A DNA stretch of 64,000 nt from G965207335 sp965222825 (lineage in GTDB: Bacteria; Pseudomonadota; Gammaproteobacteria; PS1; Pseudothioglobaceae): assembly GCA_965222825.1 (NCBI GenBank), contig OZ244964.1, positions 1-64,000 of the forward strand. The letters run 5' to 3'. Each line of letters starts with the position of its first letter. Within the stretch, counting starts at the first letter, position 1. The notes below the pieces were generated by a model that worked only from the letters and a program-made list of their open reading frames with translations, had not been told where the DNA came from and did not search any database. Shown here piece after piece: positions 35,269-44,077 of the stretch. The position numbers were made by a program, and so were the translations under genes.

Positions 35269-36330
35269 ATGAGAGTTTTAATTATAACATTTATTAGTTT
35301 ATTGTTATTTTCTTGTGGTTGTGATAAAAAAGATAAAAAAATAGATTCTTTAACAGTAGTATCATTTGGTGGTGCTTATGGTAAGGCACAGCAAAAACAT
35401 ATGATTGACCCATTTGTTGAAAAAACAAAAATAAAGGTTAATTTTGAAGATTATTCTGGTGGCACAGCAGAATTAAGAACCCAAGTAGAGTCTAAAAATA
35501 TTCAATGGGATGTTATTGATATTGAATACTCTGACCTTGATAGAGCATGCTCTGAGGGTCTATTAGAAGTTATACCAAAGAATATTTTATTGCCGTCTAA
35601 TAAAGGCGTTAGTTATAAACAAGATTTTATCCCAGAGGCAATAGCTAGTGAATGCTCTGTTGGGGTTATTAGTTGGGCGACAATTTTTGCTTATAGAAAT
35701 GATTTAAAAATTAAACCTAAAACTATTGCAGATTTCTTTGATACTAAAAAAATACCCGGTAAAAGAGGATTACACAAAAGAGCAAAAAATAATTTAGAAT
35801 GGGCATTAATAGCGGATGGAGTTGCTAAGAGAGATGTTTACAAATTATTAGCAACCAAACAGGGCTTAGATAGAGCTTTTAAAAAATTAAATACCATAAA
35901 AAAAGATATTATTTGGTTTGAGTCTTGGTCGCAGCCACCACAACTACTAAGCGATAATAGTGTTGTTATGAGTCAATCAGCAAATGGCAGGATATACGAT
36001 ATTATTAAAAATGAAAATGCAAATCTTAGCATAGCATGGGATAGTAATATTTATGATTTAGATGGCTGGTCTATAGTAAAGGGGACAAAAAAACTAAAAC
36101 AAGCATTAGAATTTATCAAAATAGCTACCACCTCAGAGGCACTAGCAGGTATGCAAGATGTTGCTTACGGTCCTACTAGAAAATCATCATTAAAACTATT
36201 AACAGATGATGTTAAAAAACAACTACCATCAGCACACTTTCACGAGGGAATGAAAGCAGATTCTGAATTTTGGTCTGATAATGAAGAACATATTAGCGAG
36301 TTATTTACCGCTTGGTTATTGCAAAGATAG
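35269..36330 (+). CDS. Extracellular solute-binding lipoprotein, PotD-like
   Basis: This 353-residue periplasmic binding protein has a lipoprotein signal (LLLFSCGCDK, lipobox Cys at about 16). The family-1/PotD fold opens LTVVSFGGAYGKAQQKHMIDPFVEKT. It has WDVIDIEYSDLDRACSEGLLE, VGVISWATIFAYR, DIIWFESWSQPPQLLSDNSVVMSQSA split across motifs, and YGPTRKSSLKLL near the end. The substrate is probably a small cationic compound such as a polyamine, but this cannot be told from sequence. TAGGAG (35255-35260) is a good ribosome binding site. The system lacks permeases here. Confidence 0.87.
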   Translation: MRVLIITFISLLLFSCGCDKKDKKIDSLTVVSFGGAYGKAQQKHMIDPFVEKTKIKVNFEDYSGGTAELRTQVESKNIQWDVIDIEYSDLDRACSEGLLEVIPKNILLPSNKGVSYKQDFIPEAIASECSVGVISWATIFAYRNDLKIKPKTIADFFDTKKIPGKRGLHKRAKNNLEWALIADGVAKRDVYKLLATKQGLDRAFKKLNTIKKDIIWFESWSQPPQLLSDNSVVMSQSANGRIYDIIKNENANLSIAWDSNIYDLDGWSIVKGTKKLKQALEFIKIATTSEALAGMQDVAYGPTRKSSLKLLTDDVKKQLPSAHFHEGMKADSEFWSDNEEHISELFTAWLLQR

Positions 36331-36372
36331 GCTTAATAATAAGTTATACTAAAGCCCTGCTAGTTAATGTAA

Positions 36373-37917
36373 TTAGTTTGTGAAATAATTTTTTAGATAA
36401 TCATCAAAGGATATATTTTCTTGTTCTAGTATTTTTTGTTTTAAAACACTGTTTTTAGCAACTTTGCGTAGTTTGGCAAAATGTGCTTGGTTTATGGTTT
36501 TGTTTTTAAATGATTTTTGATGTTGCTCACTTAATTTAGATGATATATTAAAAAAACCTTTACTATCTTTTGTCATTAAATCAAGTATTTGTTGTGATAG
36601 CAGTAGTTTTTTATTATTAAATGTTTTTTGAATATTACTCACTGCTTGTTTGTGCTTTTTGCTTAGTAAATTAGCACATTTTTGTATTTTATCACAAATC
36701 TCATTACCCCATACTCTTGGGCTAGTAACATTGTCCTGATTGTATAGTTTTATGCTATTATTTCGTCCATTATGGGCTATATTACTTATATTTAAGTCAA
36801 TATTTACCCTCTCTTTAGAGCTTATTATATTTGCTGGCTCTAACAGGCAAAATAGCATAAAAGTCTCTAAAAATAATATTTGTTCTTTGTCAATTCCTAG
36901 TGGAGTTAATGGATTAATATCAAGAGACCTTAGCTCAATATATTCTATACCCCGTCTTGTTAATGCCTGTGTAGGTTTTTCTAATCCTATTGTGGTTTGC
37001 TTAGGACGAATAGTAGAGTAATACTCATTTTCAATTTGTAAAATATTAGCATTTAATTGTTGGTATTTATTATTTACTTTTACGCCTATTTTTTGATATT
37101 TTGCACACGGAGTTTGCATCGCTAATTTTAGGCTGTTAGTATAATGCAATAGACTATTATAATTGGCCTTAATACCAAGAGTATCTTCTTTTAGGTTTTG
37201 ATAACCAATATCACCCATTCGTAAAGATGTTGCGTATTTACCGTATAAAGTTCCAGGAATTAAAGGTGTTAATGAATGTTTATGGTAGTTTAGTAAAAAA
37301 GATTCACAAATAGCAGGAGATGCCCCAAATAAATATACTACTATCCAGCCAAATCTTAGTAAATTTCTAATAGTAGCCATATAATTATCATCAATAAAGT
37401 TTCTAATATTTTGATTATTGCCCAAAGATTTTTGATACGCTAGCCAAAAATCCTTACTATAAGAGTAATTAAAATGCACTCCAGATATTACCTGCATACT
37501 ACTACCATAGCGATTTGCCAACCCTATGCGATAAACCTCCTTCATCTTTCCTATATTAGATGTGCCGTATTTAGCTATGGGTATCTGAGTTTTACCACGA
37601 ATAACACAAGGCATACTTTGTGCCCAAAGTAGTTCATCTTTGGCTAAGTTTTGATAAATAAAATGCTGAGTATCTTCTAAAAAAGTTAATGCCTCATCAA
37701 TAGAGCTAGGCGGGGTTATTATTTCTAGTAGTGCTTCTGAAAAATCAGTAGTAATATAAGGGTTAGTTAGTGCTGAGCCAAATATTTTTGGATGTTTACT
37801 TGTTGCTATATATTTTTCACTAGATACTCTTAACCACTCTCTTTCTAACCCTACTAGGCTTTTTGTTAAATGTTTTTTATTTTTACTAACAACAGCTATT
37901 CTTTCTGCTAAATTCAA
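36373..37917 (-). CDS. gshA: Glutamate-cysteine ligase
   Basis: This 514-residue ligase of the gammaproteobacterial GshA type is the first step of glutathione synthesis. It has SLVGLEREWLRVS, TDFSEALLEIITPP, GVHFNYSYSK, YLFGASPAICESFL, SLRMGDIGYQ and the long C-terminal region GIEYIELRSLDINPL. The start is TTG at 37917: no ATG lies between the upstream in-frame stop and the conserved start region. E. coli gshA also uses UUG. It is divergent from the Nudix-ThiE gene with 50 bp between. Confidence 0.93.
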   Translation of the reverse strand: MNLAERIAVVSKNKKHLTKSLVGLEREWLRVSSEKYIATSKHPKIFGSALTNPYITTDFSEALLEIITPPSSIDEALTFLEDTQHFIYQNLAKDELLWAQSMPCVIRGKTQIPIAKYGTSNIGKMKEVYRIGLANRYGSSMQVISGVHFNYSYSKDFWLAYQKSLGNNQNIRNFIDDNYMATIRNLLRFGWIVVYLFGASPAICESFLLNYHKHSLTPLIPGTLYGKYATSLRMGDIGYQNLKEDTLGIKANYNSLLHYTNSLKLAMQTPCAKYQKIGVKVNNKYQQLNANILQIENEYYSTIRPKQTTIGLEKPTQALTRRGIEYIELRSLDINPLTPLGIDKEQILFLETFMLFCLLEPANIISSKERVNIDLNISNIAHNGRNNSIKLYNQDNVTSPRVWGNEICDKIQKCANLLSKKHKQAVSNIQKTFNNKKLLLSQQILDLMTKDSKGFFNISSKLSEQHQKSFKNKTINQAHFAKLRKVAKNSVLKQKILEQENISFDDYLKNYFTN

Positions 37918-37967
37918 GGCTTTATTATTACATTTGATATAAAATAACTATTTTACTTATTTAACTT

Positions 37968-38900
37968 ATGCAAAAAGTAGTTTTGGTAGTTGTTGGAATT
38001 ATTAAAAATAACTATAATAAGATATTATTAATAAAAAGACCTAGTAATAAATTTATGGCTAATTTTTGGGAGTTGCCTGGAGGAAAGATAAAAACAAAAG
38101 AAAATGAGATTACAGCACTTATTAGAGAATTAAAAGAAGAGTTAAATATCTGTGTTTTAAAGGCTAAATTTTGTTTAAAAATTAGCCATCAATACCCAGA
38201 TAAAAATGTTTTAGTATCAGTATTTAGTATTACTAATTTTAGTGGGCATATTACTAATAATGAGGGGCATAAGTTAGCTTGGCTAAACGAAACTACTATT
38301 AATAATTATCGTGTATTACCGACTATGGACAAAGTTATTAATTTTATTAAATTATCGCCAATATATTGGATAAGCTCAGAAAATTTTACCATAGAGCAAC
38401 TGCACAAAAAACTAGTATCAGGGCTAAGGTTAGTGCAATTTCGCCATAAAGGCGATATGGATTATAAAAAGCAACAGTTATTATTAGCTAGTATTAAATT
38501 ATGCAAGCAATATAGTGCAAAAATATTGCTAAATATAGCCAAAAAATATCACAACAAAGACTTAATTAATAAGGTAGATGGGCTACATTTAAGCACTAAT
38601 GAAGCCAAGAATTTAACAACTAGACCCCTAGCTAATAATAAATTATTAGCTATATCAACTCATAACAAAGAGCAATTACAACAAGCACTAAATTTAAACG
38701 CTGATTTTGCATTATTATCGCCTATAAATATAACCAATAGTCACAAAAACACTATGCCATTAGGTTGGGATAATGCTAAAAAAATAATTAAAAATAGTCC
38801 TATACCTATTTTTGCATTAGGTGGCATCAAATCTAATGACTTATTATTTGCTAATAATGCTGGATTTTTTGGTATAGCTGGTATTAGTAAAATATTTTAA
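37968..38900 (+). CDS. Nudix hydrolase (MutT-like) fused to a ThiE-like domain
   Basis: This 310-residue two-domain protein has an N-terminal Nudix fold (about 1-130) with a complete Nudix box (GGKIKTKENE ... RELKEELNI), as in MutT, which removes 8-oxo-dGTP. The C-terminal half (about 135-310) is a TIM-barrel resembling thiamine phosphate synthase (RLVQFRHKG, GLHLSTNEAK, FALGGIKSNDL, GFFGIAGISKIF). The fusion is known in gammaproteobacteria. The ThiE half may have lost thiamine activity since a separate thiE lies at 48227-48796. Confidence 0.9.
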   Translation: MQKVVLVVVGIIKNNYNKILLIKRPSNKFMANFWELPGGKIKTKENEITALIRELKEELNICVLKAKFCLKISHQYPDKNVLVSVFSITNFSGHITNNEGHKLAWLNETTINNYRVLPTMDKVINFIKLSPIYWISSENFTIEQLHKKLVSGLRLVQFRHKGDMDYKKQQLLLASIKLCKQYSAKILLNIAKKYHNKDLINKVDGLHLSTNEAKNLTTRPLANNKLLAISTHNKEQLQQALNLNADFALLSPINITNSHKNTMPLGWDNAKKIIKNSPIPIFALGGIKSNDLLFANNAGFFGIAGISKIF

Positions 38901-38950
38901 AAAACATTATAATTAAATGTTACTACACAGACTTATAGCAGTCAGGGCTT

Positions 38951-38981
38951 GTTATTTAGTCCAATCTAAATAACTATGATA
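38951..38981. repeat. Palindromic intergenic repeat (uninterrupted copy)
   Basis: GTTATTTAG (38951-38959) and CTAAATAAC (38966-38974) are perfect inverted arms around TCCAAT, followed by TATGATAA. The same sequence flanks the insertion at 52066-52284, so this is the 'empty site' version. A diverged copy lies at 43903-43927. Confidence 0.7.
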
Positions 38982-39014
38982 AAATATCAGTAAAAATTTA
39001 TTGTTATAATAATT

Positions 39015-39242
39015 ATGCAAATAATTTATAAGCCTATAGACTTATTGGAAGCACAAATGTTGGTGTCAATGTTAAATGATGAAGGTATTAAAGCTTTTGT
39101 TAATGGTGCTAATTTATTAGGTGGGGTTGGCTTATTGCCTGTTAGTGATTTATTAACTATTACTACTGATGATACTGATGCTAAAAATGCTAAAGATTTA
39201 GTAGTTAGTTATCTAAGTGCTAATTTTGACATAAAAGAATAA
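39015..39242 (+). CDS. DUF2007-family protein
   Basis: This 75-residue protein fits the putative signal-transducing DUF2007 family: YKPIDLLEAQMLVSMLNDEGIKAFV split as a helix, then a Gly-rich turn NLLGGVGLLPVSDLLTITTDD, and a C-terminal helix DAKNAKDLVVSYL. Family members look like small standalone sensor or peptide-binding folds, with function not established. It sits 2 bp before hemJ and is probably cotranscribed. Confidence 0.85.
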   Translation: MQIIYKPIDLLEAQMLVSMLNDEGIKAFVNGANLLGGVGLLPVSDLLTITTDDTDAKNAKDLVVSYLSANFDIKE

Positions 39243-39244
39243 TT

Positions 39245-39670
39245 ATGTTATGGATTAAGGCATTTCATATAATCACAGTTATTACTTGGTTCGCTGGTAT
39301 TTTTTATCTACCTAGATTATTTGTATATCACACAGAACTAAAAGAAAACAACAGCAATACAACATTTAAAACTATGGAAAGAAGACTATACTACGGTATT
39401 ATGATGCCTAGTTTTGTCATAACAACTACACTAGGGCTGTGGTTGTTATTTAGCCATAATTTAGCAATATATAGTAGTCAATACTGGTTAATTACTAAAT
39501 TAGTATTAGTTGCACTACTAATTGTTTATCATTTTGCTTGTGGTTATTTTGTTAGAGTTTTTAAAAACGACAATAATACTAAAAGTGCTAAATTTTATCG
39601 TATATTTAATGAGATACCTGTTATAATATTAATTGCTATTATTATCTTGGTAGTAGTTAAGCCGTTTTAA
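39245..39670 (+). CDS. hemJ: Protoporphyrinogen IX oxidase HemJ (UPF0093)
   Basis: This 141-residue membrane protein has about four helices. The conserved start LWIKAFHIITVITWFAGIF includes the essential His, and YLPRLFVYHTE includes the invariant RLFVYH. Other motifs are ERRLYYGIMMPS, YWLITKLVLV and FRIFNEIPV-like (FYRIFNEIPVIIL). HemJ oxidises protoporphyrinogen IX late in heme synthesis. It directly follows the DUF2007 gene. Confidence 0.92.
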   Translation: MLWIKAFHIITVITWFAGIFYLPRLFVYHTELKENNSNTTFKTMERRLYYGIMMPSFVITTTLGLWLLFSHNLAIYSSQYWLITKLVLVALLIVYHFACGYFVRVFKNDNNTKSAKFYRIFNEIPVIILIAIIILVVVKPF

Positions 39671-39776
39671 AATCTACAGGTTTTAATATTTTAGTTACTC
39701 AAAAATACAAAAAAATCCATTTTGTGCGGACTTTGGTTTATAATAACTATGTTTTATAAAAAATGGGAGACAGGTT

Positions 39777-40274
39777 ATGAGTAAAATAAAAGTAATTTTT
39801 AGTTGGTTGTTTGCCCTGTGGGCATCAAAAGTTTTTTTGACATCACTTTTTTATAAGTTTGATGCTACAGCTCTAGAACCGCAACATATTTTTACCACTA
39901 TTGGTGTTTGGTTAGGCAGTATTTTAGGCACAACTATTGGCGATTTATTTGCTAATTACGGTGCATGGCTTATTGGTATCGCTGAGCTTGCTACTGCTTT
40001 TATTTTGTTATTACCTGTTGTGGTATGGAAGCACAGAGAAAAACTTCATTGTATAGGTGCTTTAATGGCATCAGCGGTAATGGCTGGTGCGGTATTCTTC
40101 CATATCTTTACCCCTCTTGGTTGGGAGCCTACTTGGTTGGTTGAGTCAGCTAGTGCTTGTGAAGCAGTATTTTTAGCACCTAATTCTTGTGTTGATACTG
40201 GCTTAGCGAATGCAGCATTATCTATTTTAGTATTAGGTTTAATTGTTGCTTTCATTAATAGAAAACAATCCTAA
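39777..40274 (+). CDS. DoxX-like four-helix membrane protein
   Basis: This 165-residue protein has four hydrophobic helices and an N-terminal motif FLTSLFYKFDATALEP, typical of DoxX/DoxD-related proteins. It also has GIAELATAFILLLP, GALMASAVMAGAVFFHI and an extracellular loop with two Cys (ASACEAVFLAPNSCVD). The role is unknown; DoxX-type proteins are linked to thiosulfate or quinone redox in some organisms. A TATAAT at 39739-39744 precedes it by about 33 bp. It lies upstream of, and may be cotranscribed with, the ATP-grasp cassette (20-bp gap). Confidence 0.7.
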   Translation: MSKIKVIFSWLFALWASKVFLTSLFYKFDATALEPQHIFTTIGVWLGSILGTTIGDLFANYGAWLIGIAELATAFILLLPVVVWKHREKLHCIGALMASAVMAGAVFFHIFTPLGWEPTWLVESASACEAVFLAPNSCVDTGLANAALSILVLGLIVAFINRKQS

Positions 40275-40294
40275 AACTTAGGTAGTATATCTGT

Positions 40295-41098
40295 ATGGTT
40301 GTTAGACTTGTTTTTTATTATATTTGGTATTCATTGCGGTTATTGTCTTCCCCGTGGCGTTATTTTCAAATAAATGCTAAATACTTTAATAGCAAAATAG
40401 GTGCGTTTTCTAAAATTGATATTGATAGCTATATACCAAATAAATGGCTATTAAAACAAGATTTTTTGGATAAAAATAATCCTCCTGATATATACCCAGT
40501 ATTTTTAAAACCAGAATGGGGACAAAATAGCGATGGCGTTAGGATAATAAAATCCTTAGATGATTTTCATAATACTTGTGCCAAGTTAAAAAACAATAAA
40601 ACAAAATATATCATTCAATCTTTAGCTAATTTTACCAAAGAATTTGAAATATTTTATATTCAACACCCAGATAATAAACTAGATTTTGCAACCATAACTA
40701 TTGTTGAGGCTATTAATAGTAAAGATAGTATCCCTATTAATTCTATTTATAATTCTAATACTAAATATTGCGATATTAGTGCTGATTTTAACACTAAAAA
40801 CTTGGATATTATTAAAAACCATTTGCGATTATTGCCAAGATTTAAAATTGCTAGAGTTGGCATAAAAGCAGATAGCACAGATGATTTAATATTAGGTAAT
40901 TTTAAGATTATTGAAATTAACTTATTTACTCCTATGCCTCTTAATTTGCTAGATACTAATATTAGTAAATACAAAAAAATAAATTTTATTAAGAAAAGTA
41001 TGTATTCTTTGGCAAGACTTAGTTCTGGTATGTCTAATACTTATTTTAAAAAATTTATCTTTTTTAAAAAAATTGTTCGTCATTATAGCACAAAGTAG
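40295..41098 (+). CDS. ATP-grasp ligase 1 (uncharacterised)
   Basis: This 267-residue protein has ATP-grasp landmarks: the nucleotide-binding Lys strand and loop VFLKPEWGQNSDGVRIIKSLDDF (in two parts, residues about 67-90), a central YIIQSLANFTKEFEIFYI where the Gln-Ser and Glu suit adenine binding, and the metal-binding string FKIIEINLFTPMPLN with E-x-N. The N-terminus has a hydrophobic stretch (RLVFYYIWYSL) that may be a membrane anchor. No close family comes to mind. It is the first gene of a three-gene set with a second ATP-grasp protein (10-bp gap) and an MFS transporter. Substrate is unknown. Confidence 0.72.
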   Translation: MVVRLVFYYIWYSLRLLSSPWRYFQINAKYFNSKIGAFSKIDIDSYIPNKWLLKQDFLDKNNPPDIYPVFLKPEWGQNSDGVRIIKSLDDFHNTCAKLKNNKTKYIIQSLANFTKEFEIFYIQHPDNKLDFATITIVEAINSKDSIPINSIYNSNTKYCDISADFNTKNLDIIKNHLRLLPRFKIARVGIKADSTDDLILGNFKIIEINLFTPMPLNLLDTNISKYKKINFIKKSMYSLARLSSGMSNTYFKKFIFFKKIVRHYSTK

Positions 41099-41108
41099 TT
41101 TTTATTGA

Positions 41109-42005
41109 ATGAAAGACTACGCATATAAATTAATTACCAAATGGTTTTTGGTTGGATGTAGTAATTATAATCCACTATCAGTGCGTAAAAAATGTCGCTC
41201 CAAAAACCAAGCAAAGCAAATATTTAAACTCTTAAATATCCCTAGTGCCCCTAGTTTGTTATTTTATAATCCATTTAAGGTATTTAATTTTGTTAAAAAA
41301 TATGGATACCCCGTTGTTATTAAGCCTAATATAGGTGGATTTTCTAGAGGGGCACACTTCCCAATTATTAATTATTGGCAGTTATTAAAGGCAAGTTTTT
41401 TTGTTAAAATTTGGTGGCCTAGTAGTATTATTGAGGGTTATATATCAGGCGGTAATTATAGAATAGTTGCCATAGAAGGTAAAATTATGTCTATATTAAA
41501 ACGCTACCCGCCCTTTGTAGTTGGTGATGGCAAAAATGATATTAGCACCCTAATTGATAAAGAAAACCAACTAAGAAGAGATATGAAATTATTGCCTGCT
41601 ATTAGTGCTATTAAAAAAAATAAAGCAATAAAACAATACATAAAACAAAACAAACTATCTCTAACTAGTATTCCTGCTAAGAATAAGAAGGTATATTTAC
41701 ACAATAAAATATCATTAAATACTGGTGGCGTTGTTGAGATTATTGATAATACAAAACTTTCTTCTACAAATAAGGATATAATTTTTGCTATTTTAGCCAA
41801 ACTATCTGCTAATATTTTAGGTGTAGATGTTATTTGTGAAACAATAGAGATTGATTTTAATAAACAAAAGTGTATATTTTTAGAACTAAACTCAAGACCA
41901 TTTTTAGCTATGCACAACTATCCAAGATACGGCAAAAAGCAAGATTTATCAGAATATTACCAAATACTTAATAGTAAAAAGATAGCTAATGAAAATACTT
42001 ATTAA
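41109..42005 (+). CDS. ATP-grasp ligase 2, cyanophycin synthetase/GshAB-like
   Basis: This 298-residue protein contains YPVVIKPNIGGFSRG (ATP-binding Lys and Gly-rich loop), IIEGYISGGNYRIVAIEGKI, and RYPPFVVGDGKNDISTLIDKEN split in two. The last resembles the cyanophycin-synthetase-type ATP-grasp loop. It also has the metal ligand E-x-N in FLELNSRPFLAMHNYPRYGK. Such enzymes form amide bonds between amino acids or onto peptide or cofactor ends. The conserved RPFLAMHNYP suggests it is functional. It overlaps the downstream MFS gene by 17 bp. Confidence 0.82.
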   Translation: MKDYAYKLITKWFLVGCSNYNPLSVRKKCRSKNQAKQIFKLLNIPSAPSLLFYNPFKVFNFVKKYGYPVVIKPNIGGFSRGAHFPIINYWQLLKASFFVKIWWPSSIIEGYISGGNYRIVAIEGKIMSILKRYPPFVVGDGKNDISTLIDKENQLRRDMKLLPAISAIKKNKAIKQYIKQNKLSLTSIPAKNKKVYLHNKISLNTGGVVEIIDNTKLSSTNKDIIFAILAKLSANILGVDVICETIEIDFNKQKCIFLELNSRPFLAMHNYPRYGKKQDLSEYYQILNSKKIANENTY

Positions 42006-43161
42006 CTTGACAAAAGAATTAAAGTTTTTTTATAAATTTTTAAGTATTCATACCATATTAGTTGGATTATTTCAGGTTTTATTGCCAAGTTTTTTATGGT
42101 CTTTGGGTATAGGTATAGTTAAGTTGTCTATGTTTATTGCTATAACTGGCTTGGGTTTTGTCATTTCTTTAATAATATGGGAGTGGATATACCATAAATA
42201 CTCATTTCAAAAGATTATTATTATTTCATTTGTAGTGCAAATTATTTTTATGAGTTTTGTTTTTAATGAAAATAGCTATCTATTTATTTTAGCTATTTTA
42301 AACGGGGCGTATAATTGCTTTTTTTGGATAAGTCAAAGAGCGTTATTTTTTGATACAATAAACGCTGATAATTCTGGTAAAAGATTTGGAAATTTTCAAA
42401 TATTTGTTGCTATTATGCTAAATATTAGTGTAATAATAGGAGCAGTTTTATTAGAAAAATTTGGTTTTTCTGGGGTTTATGTAGTCTCTACCCTAGTAGC
42501 AATTCTTGCTATTGTGTTTTATTTAAAAAAAGAAAATTCTGTATCCGTTAATCACAACAGAAGTGTACCATTAAAAGTTAAAGAAATAATATTTTTTAAT
42601 GATAAATTTGGCTCAAAATATGTATTTTTTATTGATGGCTTATTTTTATTTTTAGAAAGTTATTTTTGGGTTGTGTCGCTATTTATTATTTCGCGTGAAA
42701 GTTTTCTTACCTTAGGCGTGCTTATTGTTAGTCTAGCAGGTATTTTAGCAATAATATTTTATTTGATAAAAAATATTATAGATAAATACTCAAAAAATAT
42801 TATTTATAAAATTGGGGTATTGATGTATTTGTTATCTTGGTTGTTAAGAACACAAATAGAAGCAGGGCAAGAATTATTAGATATGTTTTTTCTAGTCATT
42901 ATCATAACATTTAACACAGCATTTTTTCGACTTGCTTTTAATAAAAGATTTTTTGATATTGCTAAATATTCGCATAATCATAGTTATTTATTTATTAAAA
43001 GTTATCAATCACAAAGTTTTATTGCCATAAGTTTTGCCATAATAGCAATAATGGCAACCCAAGTTGATAATTTTCATACAGTATTAACTAATAGTTATTT
43101 TATGGCTGCAATTCTAGCTGTTAGTTATTTTTTTTACAAAGAGCCAAAACCAGAAGTATAA
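41989..43161 (+). CDS. Major facilitator superfamily-like transporter
   Basis: This 390-residue protein has about 12 hydrophobic segments; a central charged loop lies near residues 180-200 (KKENSVSVNHNRSVPLKVKEI). It has the two six-helix halves of an MFS permease but no motif that names a substrate. Its start lies inside the ATP-grasp gene, so it is translationally coupled. The likely role is export of the product of the two ligases (inference); an importer or regulator cannot be excluded. Confidence 0.75.
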   Translation: MKILINLTKELKFFYKFLSIHTILVGLFQVLLPSFLWSLGIGIVKLSMFIAITGLGFVISLIIWEWIYHKYSFQKIIIISFVVQIIFMSFVFNENSYLFILAILNGAYNCFFWISQRALFFDTINADNSGKRFGNFQIFVAIMLNISVIIGAVLLEKFGFSGVYVVSTLVAILAIVFYLKKENSVSVNHNRSVPLKVKEIIFFNDKFGSKYVFFIDGLFLFLESYFWVVSLFIISRESFLTLGVLIVSLAGILAIIFYLIKNIIDKYSKNIIYKIGVLMYLLSWLLRTQIEAGQELLDMFFLVIIITFNTAFFRLAFNKRFFDIAKYSHNHSYLFIKSYQSQSFIAISFAIIAIMATQVDNFHTVLTNSYFMAAILAVSYFFYKEPKPEV

Positions 43162-43212
43162 AACTAATATTTAATAGTGTATAATGGCAAATCTTAAAAA
43201 TAAGGAGTTGTT

Positions 43213-43905
43213 ATGGGCGTTGAACTTGGAGTTAAATTAAGAAATGATAAAGGCAAAAGTGCAAGCCGTCGCCTAAGGCGTGAATTTCGAGTTCCGGGAA
43301 TCATTTATGGCATAAAAAAAGAGCCACTGCCAATAAGTTTAGATTTTCATAAATTAGACTACTTATTGGAATACGATAATAGTATTTATACTAGTGCTAT
43401 TAGTTTAGATGTTGAAGGAAGTAAAGAATCTGTTATTTTAAAAGACTTGCAACGCAATCCTTATTTTGGTTATGTAACTCATGCTGATTTTTTACGCATT
43501 GATGACAAACACCACATTACTACTATGGTGCCGATAAATATTATTAACACTGAGCAAAATAGTGCACTAAGGCTAGGAGCAATGCTAAATGAATTTATAG
43601 CTAGTGTTGAGGTTGTTTGTTTACCAAAGGATTTACCACACGGTATAGAAGTAGATATATTAGCACTTAAACTTGGTGAGAGTATTGGTTTACTAGATTT
43701 GAATATACCAAAAGGTGTTGTCATAAAAAGTTTAACTCACGGTAATAAAGAAGATTATAATCAAACTGTTTTATCGATATCTGAGCCTAAAATAATACCA
43801 ATTGAAGAGGATGAGGTAGAGGATGATACTACAGAAGTAGAAAGTAGTGAAGATGGCGATGCAATAGAAGAAGAAAATAAAGACAACAAAGAAGATAATA
43901 AATAG
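43213..43905 (+). CDS. rplY: 50S ribosomal protein L25 (CTC form)
   Basis: This 230-residue L25 has an N-terminal 5S-rRNA-binding domain (KLRNDKGKSASRRLRREFRVPGIIYG) and a C-terminal TL5-type domain (RLGAMLNEFIASVEVVCLPKDLP). It also has the acidic low-complexity tail (DEVEDDTTEVESSEDGDA) of the long CTC form. AAGGAG (43202-43207) is a good ribosome binding site. The stop codon lies inside a dispersed repeat copy. rplY-pth-ychF is the typical order. Confidence 0.95.
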   Translation: MGVELGVKLRNDKGKSASRRLRREFRVPGIIYGIKKEPLPISLDFHKLDYLLEYDNSIYTSAISLDVEGSKESVILKDLQRNPYFGYVTHADFLRIDDKHHITTMVPINIINTEQNSALRLGAMLNEFIASVEVVCLPKDLPHGIEVDILALKLGESIGLLDLNIPKGVVIKSLTHGNKEDYNQTVLSISEPKIIPIEEDEVEDDTTEVESSEDGDAIEEENKDNKEDNK

Positions 43906-43927
43906 TCTAACCTGAATAACTATGGTA
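43903..43927 (+). repeat. Diverged copy of the palindromic intergenic repeat
   Basis: TAGTCTAACCTGAATAACTATGGTAA-like sequence (read in blocks TAGTCTAACC + TGAATAACTATGG) matches the repeat at 38951-38981 with a few changes. It begins at the rplY stop codon. Confidence 0.5.
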
Positions 43928-44077
43928 ACTTACGACAACGCCAAAGGGCAAGGCTTAAAGCTCTCTCTACTGTGTTAAACCTCTTGTTGTTAAGAATAAC
44001 TAGTAGCTGCAAGGTTTGCAACGGTTTTAAGCACTTGCGTAATTTTATTATAGTTGTTCATGTTGGGCTAAATATCT

